From Streptomyces sp. R21 (lineage in GTDB: Bacteria > Actinomycetota > Actinomycetes > Streptomycetales > Streptomycetaceae): 64,000 nucleotides of DNA. How positions within the stretch are numbered: position 1 is the first letter of the stretch; each line of letters starts with the position of its first letter. The notes under the pieces were generated by a model. That model had not been told where the DNA came from, searched no databases, and was given only the letters and a program-made list of their open reading frames with translations. Positions 16,581 to 25,265 of the stretch are shown here, one piece after another. The stretch lies in assembly GCF_041051975.1 (NCBI RefSeq), contig NZ_CP163435.1, forward strand, positions 5,427,001 to 5,491,000. Reading direction: 5' to 3'. The position numbers and the translations under genes are program-made.

Positions 16581-17536
16581 GCGGTGGTTCCCCTTCTGCG
16601 CAGGACGACGAACGCGGCGGTGACGAGGAGTGCGGTGAGGGCGAGCAGGACGCCGGTCTCCAGGAGCTGGTGGGACCAGTAGTCGGAGGAGGGCAGGTAC
16701 TCGCGGCCGAAGCCGGCGATGTCGTGCTCGGCCAGGCACTTCTGGCTGTCGTAGCACCCCGGGTCGGCGACCTCGGCGCCGGTGGAGGTGATCGCCCAGC
16801 TCCGCGAGCGGACCCCGGGCTGCGGGTAGTCGCCCTGGAAGGGCCAGTGCTTGCCGAGGACGGCGTAGACCACGAAGTACCCGGCGCCGGCGACCGCGAG
16901 GGCGGGCAGGGTACGGCGCAGCACGAGCCCGGCGAGCGCGCCGAAGGCCAGGCCGAGCAGCGGGGCGGCGACGGTGGACGGGCCGATCGAGTAGTAGATC
17001 GACGTCGGGCCGATGCCGGCCAGCAGGAGGTTGCTGTGGGCGGACCACAGCTGCCGGTAGACCAGGACCAGCAGGGTCGTGCCGAGGACGACGAAGCCTG
17101 CCGGTACGGCGAGCTTGGCCGCGAGCCAGCGGGCCGGGGAGACGGACTGGGTCCAGGCGAGCTGCGCGGTGCCGTTCTCCAGTTCGCGGGCGATCAGCGG
17201 GCCGCCCGCGAACAGGGCGATCGCGAACGAGGCGATGGTGATCAGGTTCGACGGGGCGTAGAAGAGGTCGTTGTACGTGCCCGAGGTGAAGGAGCCCATC
17301 GCGTCCGAGGACCAGGCGGCCGCGCTCACCCCGGAGTAGCCGAAGGCGTCGAGCTTCGCCTGCGTGGCGTCGGCGCCGGGACCCAGCAGCCACAGCAGGA
17401 GTCCCGCGGTGGCGGCCACGAAGGTGAGCCACAGCCACAGGGCCGTGCGGTGCAGCCGCAGCAGGGTCCAGAGCAGGCCGCGGACGCGGGGACGCGAGCG
17501 GCGGACGGGTGTCGGGAGGGCGGCGGTGGCGGTCAT
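16577..17536 (-). CDS. ABC transporter permease (twin 1)
   Basis: A 319-residue membrane protein, paralogous to the following gene, with the shared segment RELENGTAQLAWTQSVSPARW and a similar late loop with paired cysteines (CYDSQKC). The twins probably form a heterodimeric membrane channel driven by the ATPase encoded just upstream. The start overlaps the ATPase stop by four bases. No periplasmic-binding protein gene is present, which fits an exporter. Confidence 0.83.
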   Translation of the reverse strand: MTATAALPTPVRRSRPRVRGLLWTLLRLHRTALWLWLTFVAATAGLLLWLLGPGADATQAKLDAFGYSGVSAAAWSSDAMGSFTSGTYNDLFYAPSNLITIASFAIALFAGGPLIARELENGTAQLAWTQSVSPARWLAAKLAVPAGFVVLGTTLLVLVYRQLWSAHSNLLLAGIGPTSIYYSIGPSTVAAPLLGLAFGALAGLVLRRTLPALAVAGAGYFVVYAVLGKHWPFQGDYPQPGVRSRSWAITSTGAEVADPGCYDSQKCLAEHDIAGFGREYLPSSDYWSHQLLETGVLLALTALLVTAAFVVLRRRGTTA

Positions 17537-18453
17537 GCCCGCACCTCCGCACGCGGCGCGGTCGTGCCCGGGGTGAGCAGGGCCGGGGTGGCGGGGGAGC
17601 GGAGGTGGGCGAGCAGCAGTTCCTCCAGCGAGGGCTGCTCGGCCTCCCAGCGGTCGTCGAGGCGGCCGTCGCGGCGGATCAGCGCGGTGAGGCCGCGGCC
17701 GGTGGCGCGGGACTCGACGACGGTGTGATGGGCCAGGTCGGCGACGGTGCCGCGCCCGGTCACCAGGGTGTGCGCGCCGAGCAGGTCGTCGATGCCGCCG
17801 CCGAGCCGGATGCGGCCGTCGCCGAGGAGAAGCAGGTGGTCGCAGGCGTCGGCGAGCTCGGAGACGATGTGCGAGGACATCAGGACGGTCGTGCCGCGCT
17901 CGGCGGCGTCCGCCATCAGCGTGCCCATCATCTCGTGGCGGGCCAGCGGGTCGAGGTCGGCCATCGGCTCGTCGAGCAGCATCAGCTCGGGCCGCTTGCC
18001 GAGTGCGAGGGCGAGTGCGACGCGGGTGCGCTGGCCGCCGGAGAGCCCCCGCACCTTCGTCTTCGGGTCGAGGTCGCCCTGCTCGACGATCGAGGCGGCG
18101 TACTTCGCGTCCCAGCGGGCCGGGTTCAGCTCGGCGCCCATGCGCAGTGTGTCGGCGATGGACAGCTGGAGGTGCAGCGGCTTGTCCTGGGCGAGGTGGG
18201 CGACGCGGTCGCGGGCCTCACCGGGGGCCGAGCCGAGGACGGTGAGGGTGCCGGAGGAGGGCCGCAGCAGCCCGGCCGCTATCGCGAGCAGCGTGGACTT
18301 TCCCGCTCCGTTGGGGCCGACCAGCGCACTGATCCGGCCGGCGGGCAGACGGAAGGAGCAGTCGTCGAGGGCGGCGGACGCCCGCCTTCCGTACCGCTTG
18401 CCGAGCCCGGATGCCTCCAGGGCCACAGCCGGGATGGTGCTGGTGGAACTCAC
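17533..18453 (-). CDS. ABC transporter ATPase
   Basis: A 306-residue ATP-binding subunit with Walker A GPNGAGKST, signature LSGGQRTRVALA, Walker B LMLLDEP and the switch His in SSHIVSEL. About 90 residues after the ATPase core form a small C-terminal domain. It drives the two permeases that follow. It overlaps the YtrA-type repressor gene by four bases, so the operon is expressed under that regulator. Confidence 0.9.
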   Translation of the reverse strand: MSSTSTIPAVALEASGLGKRYGRRASAALDDCSFRLPAGRISALVGPNGAGKSTLLAIAAGLLRPSSGTLTVLGSAPGEARDRVAHLAQDKPLHLQLSIADTLRMGAELNPARWDAKYAASIVEQGDLDPKTKVRGLSGGQRTRVALALALGKRPELMLLDEPMADLDPLARHEMMGTLMADAAERGTTVLMSSHIVSELADACDHLLLLGDGRIRLGGGIDDLLGAHTLVTGRGTVADLAHHTVVESRATGRGLTALIRRDGRLDDRWEAEQPSLEELLLAHLRSPATPALLTPGTTAPRAEVRA

Positions 18454-18848
18454 TGGTCCCCCTTCGGGAAGTGTGTGTCGATGACGGAGCCGAACAGTGC
18501 GGCCACGTCCTCGCGGCCGAGGCCCGCGGTGTGGGCGCGTTGCGCCCAGGCGTCGAGTTCGGCGCGCAGGGGGGAATCGGCCGGGGTGCTGCTCAGGGAA
18601 CGCTGCACGAAGGTGCCGAGACCGCGGCGGGCCTCGACGAGGCCCTCGCGTTCGAGTTCGCGGTAGGCCTTCAGGACGGTGTTCGGGTTGATGGCGGTGG
18701 CCTCCACGACCTCGCGGGCGGTGGGCAGCTTGTCGCCGGGTTCGAGCAGGCCCAGGCGCAGGGCCTGTTTGGTCTGCTGGACGATCTGGACGTAGGTGGC
18801 GACGCCGCTACGGCGATCGATGCGGTACTCGATGCCGGGTTCCCCCAT
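18450..18848 (-). CDS. GntR-family repressor, YtrA subfamily
   Basis: A 132-residue regulator: a winged helix (YVQIVQQTKQALRLG, then AREVVEATAINPNTVLKAYRELE) plus only about 50 extra residues, the short dimerisation tail that defines the YtrA group. These repressors usually head ABC transporter operons and respond to cell-wall-active antibiotics or related ligands. It is the first gene of the operon. A perfect inverted repeat beginning 9 bases before its ATG (18848) is surely its own operator. Confidence 0.9.
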   Translation of the reverse strand: MGEPGIEYRIDRRSGVATYVQIVQQTKQALRLGLLEPGDKLPTAREVVEATAINPNTVLKAYRELEREGLVEARRGLGTFVQRSLSSTPADSPLRAELDAWAQRAHTAGLGREDVAALFGSVIDTHFPKGDQ

Positions 18849-18856
18849 GGCGTAAC

Positions 18857-18888
18857 CACCCTTTCACTAATTGAGTAGTGAAAGGGTG
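18857..18888. promoter_or_regulatory. Operator of the YtrA-type repressor
   Basis: A perfect inverted repeat with 13-base arms, CACCCTTTCACTA and TAGTGAAAGGGTG, and a 6-base centre (ATTGAG). It lies immediately before the repressor start, overlapping where RNA polymerase would bind, so it should shut off the operon when occupied. Confidence 0.88.
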
Positions 18889-18992
18889 ATGCAAGACTTC
18901 CTCCGAAGTCAAGTCCGAGATCTTCGATGATCGCCGCCGAACTTTTTTGACCGGCCGTGAACCGATCGAGGGGGCTCGTCCGATGAGGGGGC

Positions 18993-19544
18993 GTGAGGGA
19001 AACGAAAAGCGACGGGGAGCTGCTGCGGGCCATCGCGGCAGACGGGGACCGGCGCGCCTTCGAGGAGCTGTACCGGCGGTACGCGCCCTGGCTGACCGCA
19101 CGGCTGCGCGGCCGCTGCGCCGACGCCGGGATCGTGGACGACGTCGTCCAGGAGACCTTCCTCGCCGTGTGGCGCGGCACCGCCCGCTACCGCGAGGAGG
19201 GCGTCACCGCCGATGCCGCCGGCTGGCTTTGGCGCATCGGCTCCCGGCGGCTGATCGACGCGCTGCGCGGCGACGGGGCGCGCGGCCGGCTGCGGCAGAC
19301 GCTGGCGCGGCTGCGCCACCGCGACGAGGCGTCCGCCGAGGAGCGGGTGCTGGCCGGGGTCGAGCACGGCGATCTCGCCGGCGCGCTGGTGCGGCTCTCG
19401 CCCGAACTGCGGGCGGTGCTCCAGGCCACGGTGATCGACGGGCTCACCACCCGGGAAGCGGCCGTCCTGCTCGGCATTCCGCCCGGCACGGTCAAGACGC
19501 GGGCACTGCGGGCCCGCAAGCAGTTGCGGGAGGAGCTGGCATGA
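18993..19544 (+). CDS. ECF RNA polymerase sigma factor
   Basis: A 183-residue ECF sigma factor. Region 2 is RAFEELYRRYAPWL through DDVVQETFLAVWRG, and region 4 is LSPELRAVLQATVIDGLTTREAAVLLGIPPGTVKTRALRARKQL with its helix-turn-helix. The GTG at 18993 follows a GAGGGG run. Its stop overlaps the ATG of an anti-sigma gene (ATGA), so the two are made together. It probably directs transcription of its own operon and the linked ABC genes. Confidence 0.92.
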   Translation: MRETKSDGELLRAIAADGDRRAFEELYRRYAPWLTARLRGRCADAGIVDDVVQETFLAVWRGTARYREEGVTADAAGWLWRIGSRRLIDALRGDGARGRLRQTLARLRHRDEASAEERVLAGVEHGDLAGALVRLSPELRAVLQATVIDGLTTREAAVLLGIPPGTVKTRALRARKQLREELA

Positions 19545-20473
19545 GCGTCAACAGGAGCACGGAGACAAGCGGTGCGGACGGCGCCTGGCACGCGGACGAG
19601 GACGATCTACGGGCCTACGTCCAGGGCGAGTTGACCGCTCCCCGGCTCTGGTCCGTCGACACACACCTGGCCGCGTGTGCCCGCTGCCGGTCGGCGCTCG
19701 CGGAGGTCGGTGACCCGGTCGCCCTCGACGCGGGATGGGAACGGCTCGACGCCGAACTCGACGCGCCGCGGCCCGGCCGGGTCGAGTCGCTGCTGGTGCG
19801 CGTCGGCGTCGCCGACCACACCGCACGGCTGCTCGCCGCCACGCCCGTACTGCGCCGGGCCTGGCTCGCCGCGGTCGTCGCGATCCTGATGATGACGGTG
19901 GCGGCGGCCGACGCGATCCGCACCGCCTCCTCGCCCACCCTGTTCCTCGCCCTCGCACCGCTGCTGCCGCTCGCCGGGGTCGCGCTGGCGTACGGGCCCG
20001 TGCTCGACCCGACGTACGAGATGACCGTCGTCGCGCCGATGCACGGCTTCCGGCTGCTGATGGTCCGCACGCTCGCCGTGCTCGCCGTCGGCCTCGGCCT
20101 GAACGGGCTCGCCAGCCTCGCGCTGCCGGAGTACGGACTGCGCGCCCTGGCCTGGCTGCTGCCCGCACTCGCCCTCACCGCGACCGGGCTCGCCCTGACA
20201 CCCCGGCTCGGGCCCGTCCTCGCGCCCGGCCTGGTCGGCGGGGCGTGGGTCGGGCTGCTGGTGGCGGCCTATACGTCGGCTCACAGCGCCGATGCGACGC
20301 TCGCGCCGTTCACGGCGGCGGGGCAGGGGATCTCGGCGGGGGCGGCCGTACTGGCCGCGGGGCTGCTGTACGTGGTGCGCGACCGGTTCGACGCGTCGGC
20401 GGCGCACATGTCCTTCGGTTCTTTTGGTTCTTTCGGCTCTTTTGACGGTTCTTCGGACGGGGGTACGGCGTGA
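19541..20473 (+). CDS. Anti-sigma factor with zinc-finger-like motif and membrane domain
   Basis: A 310-residue protein. The N-terminal 70 residues form an anti-sigma zinc-binding-like domain with HLAACARC (HxxxCxxC, ZAS motif) and an upstream His near residue 15. The rest is a membrane domain of about six spans, unusually large for this class. The C-terminus holds a short SFGSFGSFGSF repeat encoded by an AT-rich run unlike the rest of the gene. It should hold the ECF sigma at the membrane until a signal releases it. It overlaps the neighbours on both sides by one to four bases. Confidence 0.85.
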   Translation: MSVNRSTETSGADGAWHADEDDLRAYVQGELTAPRLWSVDTHLAACARCRSALAEVGDPVALDAGWERLDAELDAPRPGRVESLLVRVGVADHTARLLAATPVLRRAWLAAVVAILMMTVAAADAIRTASSPTLFLALAPLLPLAGVALAYGPVLDPTYEMTVVAPMHGFRLLMVRTLAVLAVGLGLNGLASLALPEYGLRALAWLLPALALTATGLALTPRLGPVLAPGLVGGAWVGLLVAAYTSAHSADATLAPFTAAGQGISAGAAVLAAGLLYVVRDRFDASAAHMSFGSFGSFGSFDGSSDGGTA

Positions 20474-20664
20474 TGGGTGACGACGTGATCGGCAAGGGGC
20501 CGAGTGTGCCGTCGAAGCGGTGGCTCGTGTGGGGGAAGGCGGCGCTGTACGCGCTGGGCGCGGTCCTCGTGGTGGTCGCCGAGGTGCTGTACGCCGTGCT
20601 CATCAGCTCCTCGAAGAGCTCCTCGGGGAGCAGCGGTGGCGACGACGGCGGGGACGACTCGTGA
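20473..20664 (+). CDS. Small single-span membrane protein
   Basis: A 63-residue protein with one hydrophobic helix (AALYALGAVLVVVAEVLYAVLI) and a Ser/Gly/Asp-rich tail. The ATG at 20473 overlaps the anti-sigma stop by one base (TGATG), strongly suggesting coupled translation. It may be an accessory subunit of the ABC transporter or anti-sigma complex; there is no family evidence. A GTG three bases earlier is also possible. Confidence 0.7.
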   Translation: MGDDVIGKGPSVPSKRWLVWGKAALYALGAVLVVVAEVLYAVLISSSKSSSGSSGGDDGGDDS

Positions 20665-20725
20665 CATCTCCTGCCTCTTGCCCCTTCCCTCTCCCTCTCT
20701 TCGCTCTCTTCCCGAGGAGCCTCGC

Positions 20726-21607
20726 GTGACCAGCGAACGCACCACCACCGTCCCGACGGTCTCCACCGCCGGGCTGACCCTGCGCTACGGCCGGACCGCC
20801 GCCCTCGACGACGTGTCGGTGCGGCTGTACGAAGGCGTCACCGGGCTGCTCGGGCCCAACGGGGCCGGAAAGACCACCCTGTTGAGGGTGCTCGCCACCG
20901 CCGTGCCCGCCGACCGGGGCGCCTTCACGGTGCTCGGCAACGACCCGGGCACGGCGGCCGGACGCCTCGATGTCCGGCGGTCGCTGGGCTATCTGCCGCA
21001 GACCCCCGGCTTCCACCCGGACTTCACGCCCTTCGAGTTCGTCGACTACGTGGCGATCCTGAAGGAGATGACGGACCGGGGCGCCCGGCACCGGGCGGTG
21101 AGCGGCGTGCTCCACTCCGTCGACCTGTCCGACGTACGGAGCAAGCGCATCAAGAAGCTGTCCGGCGGGATGCGCCAGCGGGTCGCGCTGGCCGCCGCGC
21201 TCATCGGCGACCCCGGCTTCCTGGTCCTCGACGAGCCGACCGTCGGCCTCGACCCCGAACAGCGCATGCGCTTCCGGGAGTTGATCGCTCAGGCGGGCGA
21301 GGGGCGGACCGTCCTGCTCTCCACCCACCAGACGGAGGACGTCGCGATGCTCTGCCACCGCGTCATCGTCATGGCGCACGGCCGCGTCCGCTTCGAGGGC
21401 ACCCCGGCCGAGCTGACCGCCCGCGCGGCCGGACGGGTGTGGTCCAGCGCGGAACGCGACCCGGGAGCGCGCGCCGGATGGCGTACGGGCGCGGGCACCT
21501 TCCGCAACGTCGGCGACCCGCCCAAGGACGCCGACCTCCTCGAACCCACCCTGGAGGACGGCTATCTGCTCACCCTCGACGGCGTGAACGCGGAGGTGGC
21601 GGCGTGA
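20726..21607 (+). CDS. ABC transporter ATPase (ECF-linked operon)
   Basis: A 293-residue ATP-binding subunit: Walker A GPNGAGKTT, signature LSGGMRQRVALA, Walker B FLVLDEP, switch His in STHQTEDV. The GTG at 20726 is set by GAGGAG 7 bases upstream. It is separated from the previous small gene by a 60-base polypyrimidine-rich gap and overlaps the next permease gene by four bases. Likely an exporter; substrate unknown. Confidence 0.9.
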   Translation: MTSERTTTVPTVSTAGLTLRYGRTAALDDVSVRLYEGVTGLLGPNGAGKTTLLRVLATAVPADRGAFTVLGNDPGTAAGRLDVRRSLGYLPQTPGFHPDFTPFEFVDYVAILKEMTDRGARHRAVSGVLHSVDLSDVRSKRIKKLSGGMRQRVALAAALIGDPGFLVLDEPTVGLDPEQRMRFRELIAQAGEGRTVLLSTHQTEDVAMLCHRVIVMAHGRVRFEGTPAELTARAAGRVWSSAERDPGARAGWRTGAGTFRNVGDPPKDADLLEPTLEDGYLLTLDGVNAEVAA

Positions 21608-23190
21608 GCGCGGACATGGCCACGGGTGCGCGTGCGGCCAACGGTGCCGGCATGGGTACGGCAGCGGCGCCCACGGGGGTGGAGCCGCTGCCGGGCCCGA
21701 ACCGGTGGGCCGCCGTCCTCGCGCTCGCCCGGTTCGAGGCGCGCGAACTGCTGCTCCAGGCGCCGGTGTTCGTCTTCTTCCTGCTCTACTTCGGCAACGT
21801 GTGCTGGGGGTTGTTCTTCAGCGGCGAGGGCATGGACGACTATCCGGTGCTCCAGGACGCCGATCGCGCCACGCAGTTCGGCGCCCTGTTCGTCTCCATC
21901 TTCGTGCTCACCGGCGTCAACCGGGCGGCGCTGCTCTCCCGTCGCCGCGGCACCGACCGGCACTTCGAGACGCTCGTCATGGAGCCGTGGCGGCGCACGG
22001 TCGCGCACGCGCTGTCCGTCGTGCCCATGGCCGGCGCCGTCGCGCTGACCGTTGTCTTCGAGTTCACCTGGAAGGCGCTGAAGCCGGGCGCCGTCGGCCA
22101 CGGTTCGGTCTTCGAACTCATGGTGAGCCCGCTGACGGTTCTCCTGGCCGGTGTCGTCGGCGTGCTGCTCGCCCGCCTGGTCCCCACGGTCCTCGCCGGC
22201 CCGCTCTTCGTGGTCGGCTTCCTCGCCGCCGCGATCATCGCGCCCACGCTCATCGGCACCGCCCACTGGGCGCGCTGGTTGTCCCCGGTCGTCGACGAGA
22301 CCGGCTCCGACCCCTTCCCCTCCGACCTCATCGGCCGCCCGGCAGCCTGGCACGCGCTGTATCTGGCGGGGTTCATCGTGCTCGTCGTCGGCGCGGCGGT
22401 CCTGCACGCCGGGGGCCGGACGCGGCTGGTCAAGGCGGTCACCGCCGTCGCCCTCGCCGCCACGGTCGCCGGGATCGCCGGGCAGTCCCCGGGCGACTCG
22501 GCCGCGCTCACCGCGGCCCGCACCAAGGCGTCCGTCACCCCGGCGAAGGTCCAGTCCTGCCGGGAACACGGCACCTCGATGTACTGCGCCTATCCCGAGT
22601 GGACCGGCCGCACCGCCGACTGGGCCGCCGTCGTCAAGCGTGTCCAGTCCCTCGCGGGCGGCGCCGCCGGCGGCGAACGGCTGACCGTTCGGCAGCGCGT
22701 CGACGCCCGCCACGGGCTGGACGGCGACGCCTCGATGAACCCGCTCACCCGACGCGGCGAGGTCACCGTGGGCACCCGCTGGGGCGGCAACCGCGTCCCC
22801 GAGTTCGCGGTCGGCGTCGCCGGTGTCCTGGTGACCGGCGACGAGAGGTCCGGCGGCACGGTGTGCGACGCCCGCGTGGTGACCATCATGTGGCTGGCGC
22901 TGGGCGCCGACGCCGACCCCATGGCCGCCCTGCGCCACGTCCGGCTCGACGACTCCGTCACCGGCTCCGACCTCGTCCTCGCCCCCACGGCACCCCTCCT
23001 CATGAGCGCCGAACAGACCCGGATCGTACGGGAGTTGCTGCACATGCCCCGCTACAGCGTGACCGCCAGGGTGAAGGCCCACTGGACCGAGCTCACCTCG
23101 CCGAAGACCTCCCTGGCACGGGTGTCCGAGCTGCTGGACGTGCCCGCCGCGCCCAAGGGCACCAAGGACGGTGACTCGTGCTCGCAGTAG
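21604..23190 (+). CDS. ABC permease with large C-terminal soluble domain
   Basis: A 528-residue protein. The first ~290 residues hold about six to eight membrane spans (for example APVFVFFLLYFGNVCWGLFF). The remaining ~235 residues form a soluble domain with cysteines in VQSCREHGTSMYC and GTVCDARV, probably on the outer face where they could form disulfides. This is longer than a usual ABC-2 permease. It starts with a GTG overlapping the ATPase stop by four bases. I do not recognise the soluble domain. Confidence 0.75.
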   Translation: MSADMATGARAANGAGMGTAAAPTGVEPLPGPNRWAAVLALARFEARELLLQAPVFVFFLLYFGNVCWGLFFSGEGMDDYPVLQDADRATQFGALFVSIFVLTGVNRAALLSRRRGTDRHFETLVMEPWRRTVAHALSVVPMAGAVALTVVFEFTWKALKPGAVGHGSVFELMVSPLTVLLAGVVGVLLARLVPTVLAGPLFVVGFLAAAIIAPTLIGTAHWARWLSPVVDETGSDPFPSDLIGRPAAWHALYLAGFIVLVVGAAVLHAGGRTRLVKAVTAVALAATVAGIAGQSPGDSAALTAARTKASVTPAKVQSCREHGTSMYCAYPEWTGRTADWAAVVKRVQSLAGGAAGGERLTVRQRVDARHGLDGDASMNPLTRRGEVTVGTRWGGNRVPEFAVGVAGVLVTGDERSGGTVCDARVVTIMWLALGADADPMAALRHVRLDDSVTGSDLVLAPTAPLLMSAEQTRIVRELLHMPRYSVTARVKAHWTELTSPKTSLARVSELLDVPAAPKGTKDGDSCSQ

Positions 23191-23873
23191 CCGTCGTGGC
23201 CCGGGCCCTGCTGCGGCCCGTGGCCCGCACCCTGCCGTGGCGGGCCCTCGCCGCGGGCGGCGGTGTGGGACTGCTGGCCGCCTGGAGCACCCGGCTCGTC
23301 TCCGACGAGTCGACCGCACGGCTCCCGCTCACCCTGCTGCGGACAGCCGCGCTCGCCTTCGCCCTCGGGCTGGCGTTCCTGCTCGACGACCCGGCACGGC
23401 ACACCACCGCGGCCGTGCCGGTCCGGCGGCCGCTGCGCACCGGGTTGCGGGTGGCCCTCGTCGCTCCGCTCGCCGCGCTCTGGTGGACCGCCGCGCTGCT
23501 CCTCGTGCCGGAGGGGGTGCGGCCACCGGTGGGCACCGTCACCCTGGAGGCGGCCGCGCTCGCCGCGCTCGTCCTGGCCGGGGCGGCCGCCGTCGTGCGC
23601 TTCTCGGACGGGGCGGAGCCGGGGGTGGTCGTCGTGGCCGGGTTCCTGGCCTTCGTGGTGGCCGTACCCCTGTTGCTGCCCGACCGCTGGCCGCTCCTGG
23701 TGCACGTGGGCTCCCCGCACTGGGGTGCGGCGCATGTGCGGTGGGGGATGTTGCTGGGGGTCGCGGTGCCTGCCTGGGCGTACTGGGTCACGGAACCGGT
23801 GCGGCGGTCGCGGTGGCGGCCGGGCGCTCGGTTCAGGACTCCGTTCGGTACATCAGGTCCGTCTCGTGCGTGA
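23178..23873 (+). CDS. Membrane protein, ABC operon partner
   Basis: A 231-residue protein, almost entirely hydrophobic with about six spans, so probably a second permease or membrane partner. Its GTG lies 13 bases inside the end of the upstream permease gene. Its 3' end runs 41 bases into the end of mshD on the other strand, so the transcripts overlap. No named domain is visible. Confidence 0.72.
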   Translation: MLAVAVVARALLRPVARTLPWRALAAGGGVGLLAAWSTRLVSDESTARLPLTLLRTAALAFALGLAFLLDDPARHTTAAVPVRRPLRTGLRVALVAPLAALWWTAALLLVPEGVRPPVGTVTLEAAALAALVLAGAAAVVRFSDGAEPGVVVVAGFLAFVVAVPLLLPDRWPLLVHVGSPHWGAAHVRWGMLLGVAVPAWAYWVTEPVRRSRWRPGARFRTPFGTSGPSRA

Positions 23874-24759
23874 CGAAGCCGAGGCGCTCGTACACCGTCA
23901 CCGCCGCCTTGTTGTCGGCGTCGACGTAGAGCATCGCGGTGGGCAGGCCCTGGGCGGCGAGGTGGCGGAGCCCGATCGTCGTCAACGCCTTGCCGAGGCC
24001 GCCGCCCTGGGCGCCGGGGCGCACCCCCAGGACGTACACCTCGCCGAGGCCTTCGGCGGCGTGGACCTTGGTCCAGTGGAAGCCGATGAGTGCGTCGCCG
24101 CGGAAGGCGAGGAAGAAGCCGGACGGGTCGAACCACGGCTCGGCCGTCCGGTCGTCCAGGTCGCGCTGGGTGAGGGAGCCCTGCTCGGGGTGGTGCGCGA
24201 ACGCCTCCGCGTTCACGGCGAGCCAGGCGGCGTCGTCCCGGCCCGGCACGAACGTACGGACGTGCACGCCGTCCTGGAGCTTCGGCTCGGGCAGGTTCAG
24301 GTCGGCCAACGGGCGCCGCATCTGGCGCAGTTCGCGGAACAGGGTGAGGCCGAGGACCTGCGCGAGGTGGCGTGCGGCGGAGTGGCCGCCGTGCGCCCAG
24401 ACGCGCAGGCGCTTGCCCGACTCCGCGAGGAGGGCGGCGCCCAGCGCCCGGCCGTGTCCGTGCCCGCGGTACGCGGGGTGTACGACCAGCTCGGCGGCCG
24501 GTGCCTCCACCGGGTCGGTGTCCTCCAGTTGCGCGTACCCGGCCAGTACGTCGCTGATGTTCAGCAGCAGATGCCGTACGCCGTCCCGCGCACCGCCCTT
24601 CAACTGCAACCGGCCCTGCTCGGACACCGCCTGCTGCCCGTCGGCCCTGGCGGCATCGTCGAGCAGCCGCAGCACGGCCTCGGACTGCTCGGCGTTGAGC
24701 TCGGAGTACGTCTCGATGGAGCGGGAAAGGGCAGCCGATGCGGTGTCGTCGCTGGTCAT
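23833..24759 (-). CDS. mshD: Mycothiol synthase MshD
   Basis: A 308-residue protein made of two GNAT acetyltransferase domains in tandem. It adds acetyl-CoA-derived acetate to Cys-GlcN-Ins, the last step of mycothiol synthesis, making the actinobacterial low-molecular-weight thiol. Acetyl-CoA loops are visible in both halves: VVHPAYRGHGHGRALG (about 92-107) and VLGVRPGAQGGGLGKAL (near 245). The C-terminal domain with LYVDADNKAAVTVYERLGF is the active one in the family. The ATG at 24759 opens into a long intergenic gap shared with the 5'-nucleotidase. Confidence 0.93.
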   Translation of the reverse strand: MTSDDTASAALSRSIETYSELNAEQSEAVLRLLDDAARADGQQAVSEQGRLQLKGGARDGVRHLLLNISDVLAGYAQLEDTDPVEAPAAELVVHPAYRGHGHGRALGAALLAESGKRLRVWAHGGHSAARHLAQVLGLTLFRELRQMRRPLADLNLPEPKLQDGVHVRTFVPGRDDAAWLAVNAEAFAHHPEQGSLTQRDLDDRTAEPWFDPSGFFLAFRGDALIGFHWTKVHAAEGLGEVYVLGVRPGAQGGGLGKALTTIGLRHLAAQGLPTAMLYVDADNKAAVTVYERLGFVTHETDLMYRTES

Positions 24760-25265
24760 GGATACGAGGGTACGGCGGGGGCGCCTTTCGCGGGGAGCCT
24801 CGGGTCCGGTGGGTGGGTCGGGGCCGTGCCGGTACGTCTTGCCCGTCGCCGCGTGGGCGTACTGCCCGGGAGTTGAACACGGCGGGACTTGGCGGGCGGT
24901 CTGCTACGCGACGGGCAGAGACGTACCGGCACGGCCCCTTCCGCCGGATCACCTCTGCGGGCCGTCGTCCGTTCACCCTGCGGGCAATCGTGCCGCTGGG
25001 GCGGCACGGGTGGGCGCAGGCGGCGCCTCGTCAGCGCCGAGTTGCGCGACCCACCCCCGGCCCGCACCCACGCCGGGGGACCGTGCAAAGCAAGGGGGCG
25101 CCCGGAGTTCACCCACCCACCCCGGTGCAGGGGAAAGGGGGGATGGCAACCGGGGGTGTCAGGTGACGGCAACCAGTCCGTAACCTCACGCACCTGTTGC
25201 GCTACGCGCGTTGAATCTAGGCTGCGCGCAAGCCACAGCCGTCTCACAACTCCCTGGGGGGAACC
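24760..25265. other. Long divergent intergenic region with large inverted repeat
   Basis: This 506-base gap separates mshD from the secreted 5'-nucleotidase. I see no protein gene in it. It contains a 30-base near-perfect inverted repeat (listed separately), isolated GTTCACC cores near 24970 and 25107 that recall PHO-box units but lack an 11-base partner, and the nucleotidase promoter; a possible -10 is TAGGCT around 25219. It should hold both divergent promoters. Confidence 0.6.
24820..24938. repeat. Long inverted repeat, ~30-base arms
   Basis: The left arm at 24820-24849 and the right arm at 24908-24938 are complementary over about 30 bases with a single inserted base. The outer part begins GGGGCCGTGCCGGTACGTCT. 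The 58-base centre does not look coding. The pair could fold as a very stable hairpin in RNA or DNA, or be the ends of a small non-autonomous element. No target-site duplication is obvious. Confidence 0.75.

Noticed and set aside
24762..24938. Inverted repeat as an insertion sequence end
   Set aside because: No transposase frame or target duplication lies between or near the arms.
23093..24976. 627-codon minus-strand frame spanning mshD
   Set aside because: It is an Arg-rich wrong-frame reading of mshD and the ABC membrane gene with no recognisable domain.
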